This document shows positions 34,419 to 44,293 of a DNA stretch of 64,000 bases, piece after piece. This DNA is from Desulfoprunum benzoelyticum (GTDB taxonomy: Bacteria > Desulfobacterota > Desulfobulbia > Desulfobulbales > Desulfocapsaceae): the NCBI RefSeq assembly GCF_014201505.1, contig NZ_JACHEO010000003.1, forward strand, positions 186,001 through 250,000, given 5' to 3'. Numbering within the stretch: the stretch's first letter is position 1; every line of letters begins with the position of its first letter. A model generated the notes under the pieces. It was not told the DNA's origin, searched no databases, and was given only the letters and a program-made list of their open reading frames with translations. Both the position numbers and the translations under genes were made by a program.

Positions 34419-36314
34419 ATGCTCCAGATACTTCGCAACAAGGCCCAATCAACATTCATACAGATCATCGTCGTCATTATCGCCCTCGTTTTCATTTTCT
34501 GGGGGGTCGGCACCAACATGATGAACACCAGAGAGGTTGCCCTCACCGTCAACGATGAGGAAATCACCTTTCAGCAGTTCCAGGAATCATACGACCAGGC
34601 CATCGCCAACCTGAGCGGCCAGTTCGGAGGCACCCTGCCGAAAGGTCTGGAAGAATCGCTGGGCATCAAGCAACAGGTCATCGAGCAGCTGATTCAATCT
34701 TCGCTGCTGCGCCAGGGTGCGGCCGAAATGGGGATCAGGATAAGCGCCGAGGAAGTTCGCGACAGGATCACTTCTTTGCCGCAATTCCAGCAGGATGGCC
34801 AGTTCAACATGGAACGCTACCAATCCCTGCTCGCCGCCAACCGTCTCACTCCCGCCACCTTCGAGTCGTCAATGCGGCACGACATGCTTTCCGACCGGAC
34901 AGTCCAGGATATCGGCAAGTTTGTCACCCTTGTCCCCCAAAACGACATCGAGGATCTGTACAATCAGCAGAACGAAACCGTATCCGTCCAGTTTGTCAGG
35001 ATGGATTCCACCTCGTTCAAAGAGGATATAAAGGTCGAAAAGGCCGAGTTGCAGAAGTGGTTTGACTCGGCAAAGGACAAGTATCGAACGGCCCCGGAGA
35101 TCAAACTGAGATACCTCGCCTACACCTTTGACGATCTCAGCCGGAAAATCACGGCCGACGATGAACAGGTACAGGCCTATTATTCCGACAATATCGATTC
35201 CTACAGAACACCCGAACAACGTCGTGCCAGACATATCCTGCTGGCTGCAAGCGACAAGGACAGCCCTGAACACCACCAGGAACGACGGCAGAAAGCTGCA
35301 GAAATTATCGATATTCTCAAAACGAACAGCGACTTCGAAGCACTGGCGAAACAATACTCCGACGATCCGAGTAAAGACAACGGCGGCGATCTCGGATTTT
35401 TCTCACGCGGGAGCATGGTGCCGGAGTTCGACGCCAAGGTCTTTTCAATGCAACCCGGACAAATAAGCGATATCGTCAAGACCGACTTCGGCTATCACAT
35501 CATCAAACTCGAGGAGGTCAAGCCTTCCGCCACCCGTCCTCTCGACGAAGTTCGTGCAGAAATCGTTGAGATCATCAAAGGTCGAGAGGCGAAACAGATG
35601 GCCTTTCAGCTTGCCAATGGAGCCTACGAAGGCATCATCAAAGCCGGCAATCTCAAGGCCTACACTGACGCCCACCCGGACGCCGACCTGAAGGAGACGG
35701 ACTTCTTCCTCCAGGAGCAGCCGCCGAAAGAAATCGGAGCCAACCAGAAACTGCTTGACGCCGCTTTCGCCCTGAACAAGGGGGAGTTGAGTTCACTGAT
35801 CGAAACCGATACCGGCTACGCGATCCTTTTTGCCATCGATAAAAAACCACCCGTCGTTCCACCTCTGGCGATCGTCGAGGAAAAGGTCAAGGCCGACTTT
35901 ATCTCCACCAAAGCGGAAGAAAAGGCACGCACCACGGCGCTATCGATGCTCGAGCAGCTTAAAAAGGGGAAAACCCTACAACAGCAGACCGCCGGCACCG
36001 CATTTCAGGTCACCACCTCCGGCGATCTGCGTCGCAACGCCGCCAACCAGACTTCCGCCTTCCCCACAGACCTGCACCCACAGGCCTTCATGCTCTCAAA
36101 ATCTTCCCCCTTGCCGGAGGAGGTTGGCCAGGTCGGGGGTACGTTCTATGTCTCTGCCTTCCAGGAACGAAAACCACCGGCAAAAAAAGCTGATGAGCAG
36201 ACAATCCAACAGTATCGGGAGGCCCTTGTCCGTTTCAATCAGCAGCAGCTGTTGACGGCATGGATCCGCAATCTGGAGAACCAGGCCAAGGTACGTCGTC
36301 ATAAGAGCCTGTAA
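34419..36314 (+). CDS. ppiD: PpiD-like membrane-anchored peptidyl-prolyl isomerase/chaperone
   Basis: This 631-residue periplasmic foldase has one N-terminal membrane helix (residues 12-33; IQIIVVIIALVFIFWGVG), a SurA/PpiD N-terminal chaperone domain (to about residue 165), a parvulin domain at about 258-350 (RRARHILLAAS, LAKQYSDDP, GGDLGFFSRGSMVPEFDAKV, VKTDFGYHIIKL), and a second degenerate region. All sequence features point to PpiD rather than SurA, which lacks the anchor. It assists proteins emerging from the Sec translocon. No SD sequence is obvious at the ATG 34419. Confidence 0.9.
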   Translation: MLQILRNKAQSTFIQIIVVIIALVFIFWGVGTNMMNTREVALTVNDEEITFQQFQESYDQAIANLSGQFGGTLPKGLEESLGIKQQVIEQLIQSSLLRQGAAEMGIRISAEEVRDRITSLPQFQQDGQFNMERYQSLLAANRLTPATFESSMRHDMLSDRTVQDIGKFVTLVPQNDIEDLYNQQNETVSVQFVRMDSTSFKEDIKVEKAELQKWFDSAKDKYRTAPEIKLRYLAYTFDDLSRKITADDEQVQAYYSDNIDSYRTPEQRRARHILLAASDKDSPEHHQERRQKAAEIIDILKTNSDFEALAKQYSDDPSKDNGGDLGFFSRGSMVPEFDAKVFSMQPGQISDIVKTDFGYHIIKLEEVKPSATRPLDEVRAEIVEIIKGREAKQMAFQLANGAYEGIIKAGNLKAYTDAHPDADLKETDFFLQEQPPKEIGANQKLLDAAFALNKGELSSLIETDTGYAILFAIDKKPPVVPPLAIVEEKVKADFISTKAEEKARTTALSMLEQLKKGKTLQQQTAGTAFQVTTSGDLRRNAANQTSAFPTDLHPQAFMLSKSSPLPEEVGQVGGTFYVSAFQERKPPAKKADEQTIQQYREALVRFNQQQLLTAWIRNLENQAKVRRHKSL

Positions 36315-36723
36315 TCATCGATGGACAAGGCGGGGCACCACCTTGCCCGTGGTTCGCCGCCCGCATCCCGCCGCTCCAGCCTGCCAGGATCTCGTCAGCC
36401 TCTTCAAACGCGATGCCTACGCTTCTACTGTTCCTGCAAAGCCTGGTTGCCGGCACACGCTCCTGCCACCGCCTTCCGCCCCCCCTCCAGCGGCACGGCA
36501 TGGTCTCGGGGCGCTGAAGAGTACGCCTCCTTTTCTGTAGCCCTTTGCCTTCTCCGCCGAAAATCTTGAAGACAGACTGGTGAAGGCCGATCTGAACGCT
36601 TTTTCATTCTCTTGCCGGTGCTCCGGTGATATAGTATCATGTTCGCCTTTTCGCTCCCTCCGAGCAGCAGAACCATCTGCGCCCGGTTGCGGGCATCCAC
36701 GTTTTCCGGGAATCAGCGCAATC
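36315..36723. other. Intergenic region before the SNF2 gene
   Basis: This is 409 bases without a convincing coding frame. It contains a promoter at 36612-36640. The open frames here have shadow-frame composition. Confidence 0.5.
36612..36640 (+). promoter_or_regulatory. Promoter of the SNF2 gene
   Basis: TTGCCG (36612-36617) is spaced 17 bases from TATCAT (36635-36640), about 85 bases upstream of the ATG at 36724. Confidence 0.5.
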
Positions 36724-39700
36724 ATGCCGAAAGAGACAGAACTTCTTGACCAGTTCAACAGGCTATCGCCCTTCGAGCAGTCTCTCCTCCAACTTCTTTC
36801 CATCGTTTACGAGCCTGCCCACACCACCCTTCTGGTCAACTGCCTGCGCAAGCTCGAACTCCATAACCCGCGGGGAAACCGTCCCACCTCCGTCAACCTC
36901 AACCACTACCTTGCCAAATTCGAACAACTTGGATTCTTGACCGCCGATCACCGACTGATCCCCGATCTGATTGAAATAATAACGAGAAAAACGTTGGCTG
37001 ACGGCAATTTCGGCCGATATGCCGCGATCATTCGGGAAGAGGCTCCGGCATCCTACTACTATGGGAAATGGTCCACCCGCTGCTGGCGGGCGATGAGGGA
37101 ACTCCGCATCGGCATCTACAGCCAGGATTTCGATCTCATCGAAGAGGCGGCATCATTCATCTCCAACCAGTGCCGCGATCTGGTCTGTTCCTCTCCACCC
37201 ATCGTTCAGGTCGTGACCGAGCCCTTCGATCCCGACTGGTTTGCCGGCCTGCCTCTTTCCTTCAAATTCTACCTCCTCAACATCATCTTTCGTCATGGAC
37301 AGACAGCCCTGACAGGATTCCCGCAGATCCACTCCTACCTCGAAACGGAGCACCAATCTCCGGCGCTCAGTCCGGACGAACAACTGCCGTTCAAACGTCT
37401 CCTCTTCAATCAGTACCTGCTTCAGGGCGATTTCGACCACGCCGATCTGCTGCTGCAGGCCAGCGAAGAGTCGTTCCAGGGGACAGGCGCCAAGGGCACC
37501 CTGCTCTTCCTCCGAGGCAGATTCGATGAGGCGCTCACCCGATTCGACCTTGATCTTCGCTTTCTGCAGGAGCTCAATCCGGGGGCCAACGCCGCCTTTT
37601 TCGGTCCCTGCGGGCTGTTCCATATCCTCGCCCTGCTCCATGCATCGAATGGTGACGACTACCATGCCATCGCCGCTCAGATCGCAGCCGCCCAGACACT
37701 CTTTCACACAGCGCCGGAAAGCGATGCATACACATTTCTTGCCACCTTCGTCCATTCGCGGATTGACACCAACAGCGACCAGACCCGGATCGCCCTCCCC
37801 GACCAGGACGCCACCCACAGCCTCACCCTGGCCTTTGCCGCCCTCTGCCAGTACTGGATGACCAGCACCATTGAACCGGAAGTCGAGGCCGAGCTGATCA
37901 CGGGATACGGCCGGGCCGTCGAAAGCCGGTATTATCTGCCGGCAATGATATATGCCGAAATCCTGACCAAGCTGAGAAATGCGCCGAAGCCGGCCCTGTT
38001 CGATATCGACGGTCTGCGGACGGCGACCGGGATGACAGGGCTGCTGGCCCTCTTTGAACCGGAAGAGCCGTGGAAACGGGCCCTCCAAGCCCTTATCAGC
38101 ATCACTTCGACGGAGGAAGAGGCCTCGTCGCAGGCAAAAACCAGGCTGGTGTGGATGGTCGATACCGCCGGGACATCGATCTCCATCACTCCCCGGGAAC
38201 AGAAACTGAGCCTGCCCGGCGGCTGGGGCAAGGGACGGCCGATCTCTCTCGCCCGTCTGCACCAGGCAAAACTCAGCTACCTGACACCGAAGGACCGCAA
38301 GATCTGCGCCGCGATCAAGCGCATTCACAATCCGGAAACGAACAGCGTCAGTTATCATTTCGATCTCGAAAAGGCCCTGATGGCAATGATCGGTCACCCC
38401 CTGCTGTTTCTTTCCAAGTCACCGACGACTCCGATCGAATTCCTTGCCGGCGAGCCGGAACTGTTGATCGAGGAAAAGGGACAGAACCTTCTGATCCGCT
38501 TCGCCCAGCCGATAGGGACCGACAGCTATTCGATTTTCCAGGAAACTCCAAGCCGGATCAGGATCATCAGCATCAATGACAAACATCGAGAGATTGCCCG
38601 CCAGATTGGCATGGACGGCCTGCTGGTGCCGATATCGGCCAGTGAGCATGTACTCAAGCTGATCGGCAACAGCTCATCGTTCATGACTGTCCACTCAGCT
38701 ATCGCCGGTGACAGGACGGCGGGAAAAGAGTGCGATATCGAATTCGTCGAGGCCGATTCAACGATATACATGCACCTGCTGCCTTATGGCACCGGTTTCC
38801 GGCTCGAGATGTTCGTCAAGCCTTTTCCCGGAGGCATGCACTATCTCAAGCCGGGACAGGGCGTGGAAAACATCATGACCGAAATCCAGGGCCGACGGAT
38901 GCAGACCAAAAGAGATCTCGCCCTGGAAGAGGAAAAGGCCCGTGATGTCGAGGAACTCTGTCCGATACTCGACCTGGCCATCGACCTGGAGCATGAGACC
39001 GATCGGGAGTGGCATCTGCAGGACCCGGAGGACTGCCTGCAGGCCCTGCTCGAACTCCAGGCGATTCGTGACAAGGTCGTTATCGAATGGCCGGAAGGGG
39101 AAAAACTGAGCATCGCCTACCAGGCCTCGTTCGAAAATCTCAATCTCAAGGTGCGGACCAACCGCCAGAACTGGTTGGCCATTGACGGCAGCCTCAGGCT
39201 CGACCAGGATCATGTCATCAAACTGAAGGATCTGCTCTCGACCATCAAGTCCACCGCGGGACGGTTCGTCGAGATCGGCGACGGCCAATTCGTCACCCTC
39301 ACCCAGGAGTTCAGGAAACGGCTGGAGGACCTCAGCATCTACGCCAACGGCTTCGAGAATAACGAACTGCTGATCCATCCGCTGGCGGCCCTCCCACTCG
39401 AAGACCTGATCAGCCAGACCGCCATCAACACCGACAACGGCTGGAAGCAACAACTTGAGAAGATCCGCGCCTGCCGGGACTTTCACCCCGAGGTACCCTC
39501 AACCCTGCAGGCGGAATTGCGCGACTACCAGAAGGAGGGATACTACTGGCTGGCCCGCCTCGCCCAGTGGGGAGTCGGCGGCTGCCTGGCCGACGACATG
39601 GGACTCGGCAAGACCCTGCAGGCACTGGCCATCATCCTCCGCTTCGCCGCCGACGGCCCATCGCTCGTGGTCGCCCCCACCTCGGTCTCGACCAACTGGC

Positions 39701-40884
39701 TGTCGGAGGTCACCCGTTTCACTCCGACACTGCAGATCAGGACGCTCTCCACCAAAGACCGGAACGGAGTCATCGGCGACCTCGGGCCATTCGATCTGGT
39801 CATCACGACCTATACGATGCTGCAGCAGGAAACGGACCTGCTGTCCGCCGTTCCCTGGCAGGCCATCATCCTCGACGAGGCCCAGGCGATCAAGAACGCC
39901 GCAACGAAGCGATCAAAGGCGGCGATGGCACTGCAGGGCCGGTTCAAGCTGATCACCACCGGCACCCCGATCGAGAATCACCTCGGCGAACTCTGGAATC
40001 TCTTTCATTTCATCAATCCCGGTCTGCTCGGTTCGGTCAATAGTTTCAACGATCGTTTTGCCATCCCGATCGAGAGGTATCAAGACCGGGATGCCCGTCT
40101 GAAGCTGAAGAAACTGATCCGTCCGTTCATCCTCCGACGGATCAAATCCGAGGTGCTCGACGAATTGCCGGCACGGACCGAAATCACGCTCGAAGTCGAA
40201 ATGAGCGAGTACGAAACCCACTTCTACGAGGCCTTGCGGCAAAACGCGATTGACATTCTCGAAAACAACAAGGACAAGAAAAAAAGGCACCTGCAGATCC
40301 TGACCGAAATCATGCGCCTGCGCCAGGCCTGCTGCAGCCCGCGCCTGCTTGACCCCCACAGCCGGATCACCAGTTCCAAGCTGAAGGTCTTCACCGAGAT
40401 CGTCGAGGAATTGATCGACAGTCGCCACAAGGTGCTGGTCTTCAGCCAGTTTATCGGCCATCTCCGGCTCATCAGGGAATTTCTCGACAAGCAGAAAATT
40501 TCCTATCAGTACCTTGATGGCAGCACCAGCGCCCGGCTGAGAAAAGATCGGGTCGAGGCCTTTCAGGCCGGAAAGGGCGATCTCTTTCTCATCAGCCTGA
40601 AGGCGGGGGGGCTCGGTCTCAACCTGACTGCCGCCGATTACGTCATCCACATGGATCCCTGGTGGAATCCTGCCATTGAGGACCAGGCCTCGGACCGGGC
40701 CCACCGCATCGGCCAGACGCGCCCGGTGACGATCTATCGGCTCGTGTGCAGGAATTCAATCGAGGAGAAGATTGTCAGATTGCATCAGGAAAAACGGGAT
40801 CTGGCCGGCAGCCTCCTCGAAGGCAGCGATCTGAGCGCCAAGATGAGCACGGACGAGCTGCTCGATCTGATTCGGCTGGCGTAG
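36724..40884 (+). CDS. SNF2-family DNA-dependent ATPase/helicase
   Basis: This 1386-residue protein has a SNF2/RapA-type motor in its C-terminal third. Motifs are LADDMGLGKTLQALAII (Walker A), VVAPTSVSTNWLSEV, ILDEAQAIKN (DEAQ), TGTPIENHLGELWNLFHFIN, FILRRIKSEVLDELP, VFSQFIGHLRLIREFL, LKAGGLGLNLTAADYVIHMD and DRAHRIGQTRPVTIYRLV. The N-terminal 900 residues are a long alpha-helical region of unknown role, as often seen in large bacterial SNF2 proteins. Such proteins remodel nucleic-acid-bound complexes, including RNA polymerase, and some are in defence systems; no restriction or other defence genes are adjacent here. The ATG at 36724 gives MPKETELLDQFNRLSPFEQS; the upstream extension has no family likeness. 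Confidence 0.9.
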   Translation: MPKETELLDQFNRLSPFEQSLLQLLSIVYEPAHTTLLVNCLRKLELHNPRGNRPTSVNLNHYLAKFEQLGFLTADHRLIPDLIEIITRKTLADGNFGRYAAIIREEAPASYYYGKWSTRCWRAMRELRIGIYSQDFDLIEEAASFISNQCRDLVCSSPPIVQVVTEPFDPDWFAGLPLSFKFYLLNIIFRHGQTALTGFPQIHSYLETEHQSPALSPDEQLPFKRLLFNQYLLQGDFDHADLLLQASEESFQGTGAKGTLLFLRGRFDEALTRFDLDLRFLQELNPGANAAFFGPCGLFHILALLHASNGDDYHAIAAQIAAAQTLFHTAPESDAYTFLATFVHSRIDTNSDQTRIALPDQDATHSLTLAFAALCQYWMTSTIEPEVEAELITGYGRAVESRYYLPAMIYAEILTKLRNAPKPALFDIDGLRTATGMTGLLALFEPEEPWKRALQALISITSTEEEASSQAKTRLVWMVDTAGTSISITPREQKLSLPGGWGKGRPISLARLHQAKLSYLTPKDRKICAAIKRIHNPETNSVSYHFDLEKALMAMIGHPLLFLSKSPTTPIEFLAGEPELLIEEKGQNLLIRFAQPIGTDSYSIFQETPSRIRIISINDKHREIARQIGMDGLLVPISASEHVLKLIGNSSSFMTVHSAIAGDRTAGKECDIEFVEADSTIYMHLLPYGTGFRLEMFVKPFPGGMHYLKPGQGVENIMTEIQGRRMQTKRDLALEEEKARDVEELCPILDLAIDLEHETDREWHLQDPEDCLQALLELQAIRDKVVIEWPEGEKLSIAYQASFENLNLKVRTNRQNWLAIDGSLRLDQDHVIKLKDLLSTIKSTAGRFVEIGDGQFVTLTQEFRKRLEDLSIYANGFENNELLIHPLAALPLEDLISQTAINTDNGWKQQLEKIRACRDFHPEVPSTLQAELRDYQKEGYYWLARLAQWGVGGCLADDMGLGKTLQALAIILRFAADGPSLVVAPTSVSTNWLSEVTRFTPTLQIRTLSTKDRNGVIGDLGPFDLVITTYTMLQQETDLLSAVPWQAIILDEAQAIKNAATKRSKAAMALQGRFKLITTGTPIENHLGELWNLFHFINPGLLGSVNSFNDRFAIPIERYQDRDARLKLKKLIRPFILRRIKSEVLDELPARTEITLEVEMSEYETHFYEALRQNAIDILENNKDKKKRHLQILTEIMRLRQACCSPRLLDPHSRITSSKLKVFTEIVEELIDSRHKVLVFSQFIGHLRLIREFLDKQKISYQYLDGSTSARLRKDRVEAFQAGKGDLFLISLKAGGLGLNLTAADYVIHMDPWWNPAIEDQASDRAHRIGQTRPVTIYRLVCRNSIEEKIVRLHQEKRDLAGSLLEGSDLSAKMSTDELLDLIRLA

Positions 40885-40939
40885 ACAGCCGACTTTCCCC
40901 CGCCCCTCCGTTCCCTGGAGGGATCGAGGAGTTTTTTCA

Positions 40940-41398
40940 TCATCCGTTGTGCAGATTGGCCAGAATGAGGCTGAAGAATGCATGGCCTTCTTTTTCAAAC
41001 CGCCAGCCGAGATGGGCGGCACAGTATGCGCAGAAGGCCGGCCGCCACAAATAACCGGCGAACCAGGTAAACTGATCACTGGCCTCGCCGCTGACCAGGC
41101 ATCCCGGGGCCCGGCGGAAACAGCCAAGTTCAAAGAGCAGTCCGGCGGGATTGAAGAAGGTATGGGTGTGGGAACCGTTGACGGCGATCCGGTCGGTATC
41201 GCCGGTGATACGATGGGCGCAGACTCGACAGGAGACCCCCGGATCCTCTTCCGCCCGATCTTCCTCCCGGTCAGCGGCGAGCACATCTGCCTCCCAGCCG
41301 CCGGCCGGCAGCTCCCGCAGGAGATACCGCCTCCGATCCCCGCCGTGGATTGACCGGTGCGGCCGCCCGGCTCCGTCGATCAGGTTTTCCCGGTCCAT
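40940..41398 (-). CDS. Bacterial cereblon-like protein (CULT domain)
   Basis: This 152-residue protein has a CULT (cereblon) domain at about residues 57-148. Zinc-ligand pairs are C57-x-x-C60 (CRVC) and C123-x-x-C126 (CAYC). The three-tryptophan cage is W112, W118 and W132, in FTWFAGYLWRP and HLGWRF. The sequence NGSHTHTFFNPAG also matches. The domain is the thalidomide-binding part of human cereblon, and single-domain bacterial forms such as the Magnetospirillum MsCI4 share this fold. Its natural ligand in bacteria is not known. The ATG at 41398 lies 18 bases after the cobA-hemD stop, so it may be read through from that gene. The N-terminal 50 residues are charged and not recognised. Confidence 0.85.
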   Translation of the reverse strand: MDRENLIDGAGRPHRSIHGGDRRRYLLRELPAGGWEADVLAADREEDRAEEDPGVSCRVCAHRITGDTDRIAVNGSHTHTFFNPAGLLFELGCFRRAPGCLVSGEASDQFTWFAGYLWRPAFCAYCAAHLGWRFEKEGHAFFSLILANLHNG

Positions 41399-41416
41399 CG
41401 GCCGCGCCCCGGAATC

Positions 41417-43003
41417 TCAGATCCGGATCTCGGCATAGTATTGGACAATCGCCTGGATAAGCTCAGGGATGGTATAGATCGGCGGCTGGATATCCACCTT
41501 CAGTCCGCTGTCGGTCACGGTCTTCGCCGTGATCGGCCCGATCGCCGCGATCTTCACCCCGTCCATGAGTCGCTCGAGTTCCTGCTGGTCGACCGCATCG
41601 ACCATTGTCAGAAAGTTTTTGACCGTCGAAGAACTGGTAAAGGTCACCATATCGACCTTGCCGTTTTCGAGCTCGGCGCGCAGGACATCCTTGCGCCCCC
41701 GCGGCGGGACATTCTTGTAGACCGGGGCCACGGTCACCCGCGCCCCGGCGCCGCGCAGCGTCTCCGGCAGGATCTCCCGGCTCAGTTCAGCCCGGGCGAT
41801 AAGGATGTTGCGCCCCTCCACCCCCTGATCGAGCAGGCTTTCCGCCAATCCCTCGCCGGTGTAGGAAGCGGAGGGGATCAGGTCGGCCTTGACGCCGTAC
41901 TTCAGCAGTAATTCGGCCGTGCTCTTGCCGACCACCGCTATCCCCGGTCCCTTGAGATTACGGGCATCCATTCCCCGGGCGTACAGCCGCTGAAAAAAAT
42001 AGTCGACCCCATTGAGCGAGGTGAAGACGATCCAGTGGTACTCGTCGAGACGTTCGAGCTCACTGTCGAGGATCTCGTAGGAGTCGGCGGGCTGGATATT
42101 GATGGTGGAATACTCGAGACAGTCGGCGCCGGCTTCCTCGAGCCCGGCGACCAGATCGCTGGCCTGCTCGCGGGTACGGGTGACGATGATGCGTTTGCCG
42201 AACAGCGGCCGTTTTTCAAACCAGTCGATGGTGTCGCGGAGTTTGACGACTTCACCGACAATCACCAGCGAAGGCGGTTTGATCCCGTTTTCCCTGACGA
42301 CCTCGACGATCGTGTCAAGGGTTGCCACCACCGACTGCTGCTCCGGGGTCGAGGCCCAGCGAACGACCGCCACCGGGGTCTTGGGATTGCGCCCATTGCT
42401 GATCAGATGGTCAACGATGATCGGCAGGTTCTTGATGCCCATATAGATGACAAGGGTTCCCGCCCCTGTCGCCAGGCGGGCCCAGTCAACATTCGAGTTT
42501 TCCTTCGTTGGGTCCTCATGGCCGGTGATAAAGGCCACCGAGGCGGTATAGTCGCGATGGGTGATCGGGATGCCGGCATAGGTTGCGGCGGCGGTGGCGG
42601 AGGTCACCCCCGGCACGACCTCAAAGGGTACGCCGGCGGCCGCCAGCTGCTGCAGTTCCTCACCACCGCGGCCGAAGATGAAGGGATCGCCGCCTTTCAG
42701 CCGGACCACCATCTTGCCCTGCAGGGCGAAATCCACCAGCATCTGGTTGATCTCTTCCTGGGTGTGAGTGTGCTGCACACCGCCCTTCTTACCGGCATAG
42801 ACCAGTTCGGCGTCCTTCGGGATATGCCGGAGCAACCTGGGGCTGGCCAGGTAATCATAGATGACGACTTCCGCCCGCTCGAGCAGGTACTTGCCCCGAA
42901 CCGTTATCAGGCCGGGATCCCCCGGACCTGCCCCAACCAGATAGACCTTCCCCGGTCCGTGCTTTTTCACTTGATCTTCCATACCTGAATCGGATAGCGA
43001 CAT
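41417..43003 (-). CDS. cobA-hemD: Uroporphyrinogen-III methyltransferase/synthase fusion
   Basis: This 528-residue fusion joins SAM-dependent uroporphyrinogen III methyltransferase (about residues 15-260: KVYLVGAGPGDPGLITVRG, VRLKGGDPFIFGRGGEE) with uroporphyrinogen III synthase (about 265-528: RIIVTRTREQASDLVAGLEE, FTSLNGVDYFF, VTFTSSSTVKNFL). It makes siroheme and cobamide precursors. Siroheme is the cofactor of dissimilatory sulfite reductase, in keeping with dsrC. I place the start at 43003; an in-frame ATG at 42982 is possible, and neither has a strong SD. Fused CobA-HemD is common in Desulfobacterota. Confidence 0.92.
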   Translation of the reverse strand: MSLSDSGMEDQVKKHGPGKVYLVGAGPGDPGLITVRGKYLLERAEVVIYDYLASPRLLRHIPKDAELVYAGKKGGVQHTHTQEEINQMLVDFALQGKMVVRLKGGDPFIFGRGGEELQQLAAAGVPFEVVPGVTSATAAATYAGIPITHRDYTASVAFITGHEDPTKENSNVDWARLATGAGTLVIYMGIKNLPIIVDHLISNGRNPKTPVAVVRWASTPEQQSVVATLDTIVEVVRENGIKPPSLVIVGEVVKLRDTIDWFEKRPLFGKRIIVTRTREQASDLVAGLEEAGADCLEYSTINIQPADSYEILDSELERLDEYHWIVFTSLNGVDYFFQRLYARGMDARNLKGPGIAVVGKSTAELLLKYGVKADLIPSASYTGEGLAESLLDQGVEGRNILIARAELSREILPETLRGAGARVTVAPVYKNVPPRGRKDVLRAELENGKVDMVTFTSSSTVKNFLTMVDAVDQQELERLMDGVKIAAIGPITAKTVTDSGLKVDIQPPIYTIPELIQAIVQYYAEIRI

Positions 43004-43131
43004 GGCGTCGCCGTTGTATGTTCTCCGTCCGCCAACCATGCCTGGCCTGGTGGACGGATGCCCCTGCGGTCGTTCCCGAAGGCGTCCCGGATTTTTTGAC
43101 TTCTTCCGCCAACCACCCCGGGAAACCGAGC

Positions 43132-43167
43132 AAAAAAGGGGGCATCCCTTCATGCAGGCATGCCCCC
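43132..43167 (-). terminator. Rho-independent terminator of adk
   Basis: On the minus strand GGGGGCAT pairs with ATGCCCCC (43167-43138, 14-base loop) and is followed by TTTTTT (43137-43132). It lies 59 bases past the adk stop and before cobA-hemD, so the two are separate transcription units. Confidence 0.88.
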
Positions 43168-43225
43168 TTCCACTTTCTCGGTACGTGCTGTCTCCGGTGT
43201 TATCGGTGATCTTCCTCCCGCCGGA

Positions 43226-43906
43226 TTACAGTTCCTTCATGATCAATTCGGTGACTTCACCGATTGAGACCGAACCATCGACCGAAATCACTTTCGGGCC
43301 CTTCGCCTGCTTGAAATAGTCCACCGCAGCCATGGTGCCGGTGTTCGTATCGTAATAGATGTTGTGGCGTTTGTTGATCGCCTCCTCGTCCTGATCATCG
43401 GCGCGGGTCTTGAGGTCGCCGCCGCAGACACGGCAGACCAGTTTACCGTCTTTTTCCACCGGCTTGATCGCCTCGAAGGCAATGTGGTTCGGATGATTGT
43501 TGTCGTTGACGCAGAGCCGGCGCCCCATGATGCGCTCCTTGGCGATCTGGCGATCGAGAACGATCTCGATGACGTAATCGAGGGCCAGTCCATTCTCTTC
43601 CAGAGTCTTGGCCAGGGTGATGGCCTGATCCTTGGAGCGCGGGAATCCGTCAAGGATCCAGCCGCCTTTGCAGTCATCTTTCTGGAGACGGGCGACCATC
43701 ATCGGGATGGTGATATCATCGGGAACGAGATCGCCGCGATCGATATATTCTTTGGCCTTCTTCCCGAGTTCCGTCCCGCCGCTGATGTGCTCACGGAAAA
43801 TGGCGCCGGACTCGATATGCGGGATGTTGAACTTTTTCTGCACAATGGCTCCCTGAGTTCCCTTACCGCTGCCATTCGGTCCGAAGAATAGAATATTCTT
43901 GCCCAT
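43226..43906 (-). CDS. adk: Adenylate kinase
   Basis: This 226-residue enzyme interconverts ATP + AMP and 2 ADP. The P-loop is FFGPNGSGKGTQG, with HIESGAIFREH (AMP-binding), GGWILDGFPRSKDQA and a lid region holding CRVCGG. The last is only one CxxC pair, so the zinc site of the long-lid form is incomplete. AAGGAGA precedes the ATG at 43906. The frame is open to 43966, but the strong SD decides the start. It has its own promoter and terminator. Confidence 0.92.
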   Translation of the reverse strand: MGKNILFFGPNGSGKGTQGAIVQKKFNIPHIESGAIFREHISGGTELGKKAKEYIDRGDLVPDDITIPMMVARLQKDDCKGGWILDGFPRSKDQAITLAKTLEENGLALDYVIEIVLDRQIAKERIMGRRLCVNDNNHPNHIAFEAIKPVEKDGKLVCRVCGGDLKTRADDQDEEAINKRHNIYYDTNTGTMAAVDYFKQAKGPKVISVDGSVSIGEVTELIMKEL

Positions 43907-44293
43907 GATCGTTCTCCTTTTTTCCTTTGATGATAAAATATCTTTCGAATGCTCTGCGAGCAACACAACCGGAGGTCTTCACACCGGGGGAACGACGGTC
44001 TCGACAGCCGTGCCATAACAGCCCGGCCCCATCCCGCGGTGTCCGAATTCCCGGCCCTGAAGCGGCACCATCGAGAATTCGAGCAATCGGGAATTATAGC
44101 CGATAATCAGAGTCGAGGCGAGAAAAATATCGTTCGAAGATTTTGACTTTCAATGGCAAAGCGGGTATTTTCGACGAGTACAAAGGACCGCGCATCGACA
44201 CCGCGATGCCGTCACCCACGGCAACGATGTTGATCCCGAAACAGGATTTTCCTGGAAACATCGGCACCCCTCATCTCCAGCATGCGAAATCAT
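43907..44293. promoter_or_regulatory. Divergent promoter region of adk and hom
   Basis: This is 387 bases. On the minus strand a perfect TATAAT lies at 44099-44094 for adk. On the plus strand TTGACT (44143-44148) is 17 bases from TATTTT (44166-44171) for hom. The hom leader is about 120 bases and may hold attenuation signals, but no leader peptide rich in Thr or Ile is evident. Confidence 0.55.

Noticed and set aside
36417..36803. Short open frames between ppiD and the SNF2 gene on both strands.
   Set aside because: No SD, no domain, and low-complexity sequence; a promoter lies in the same stretch.
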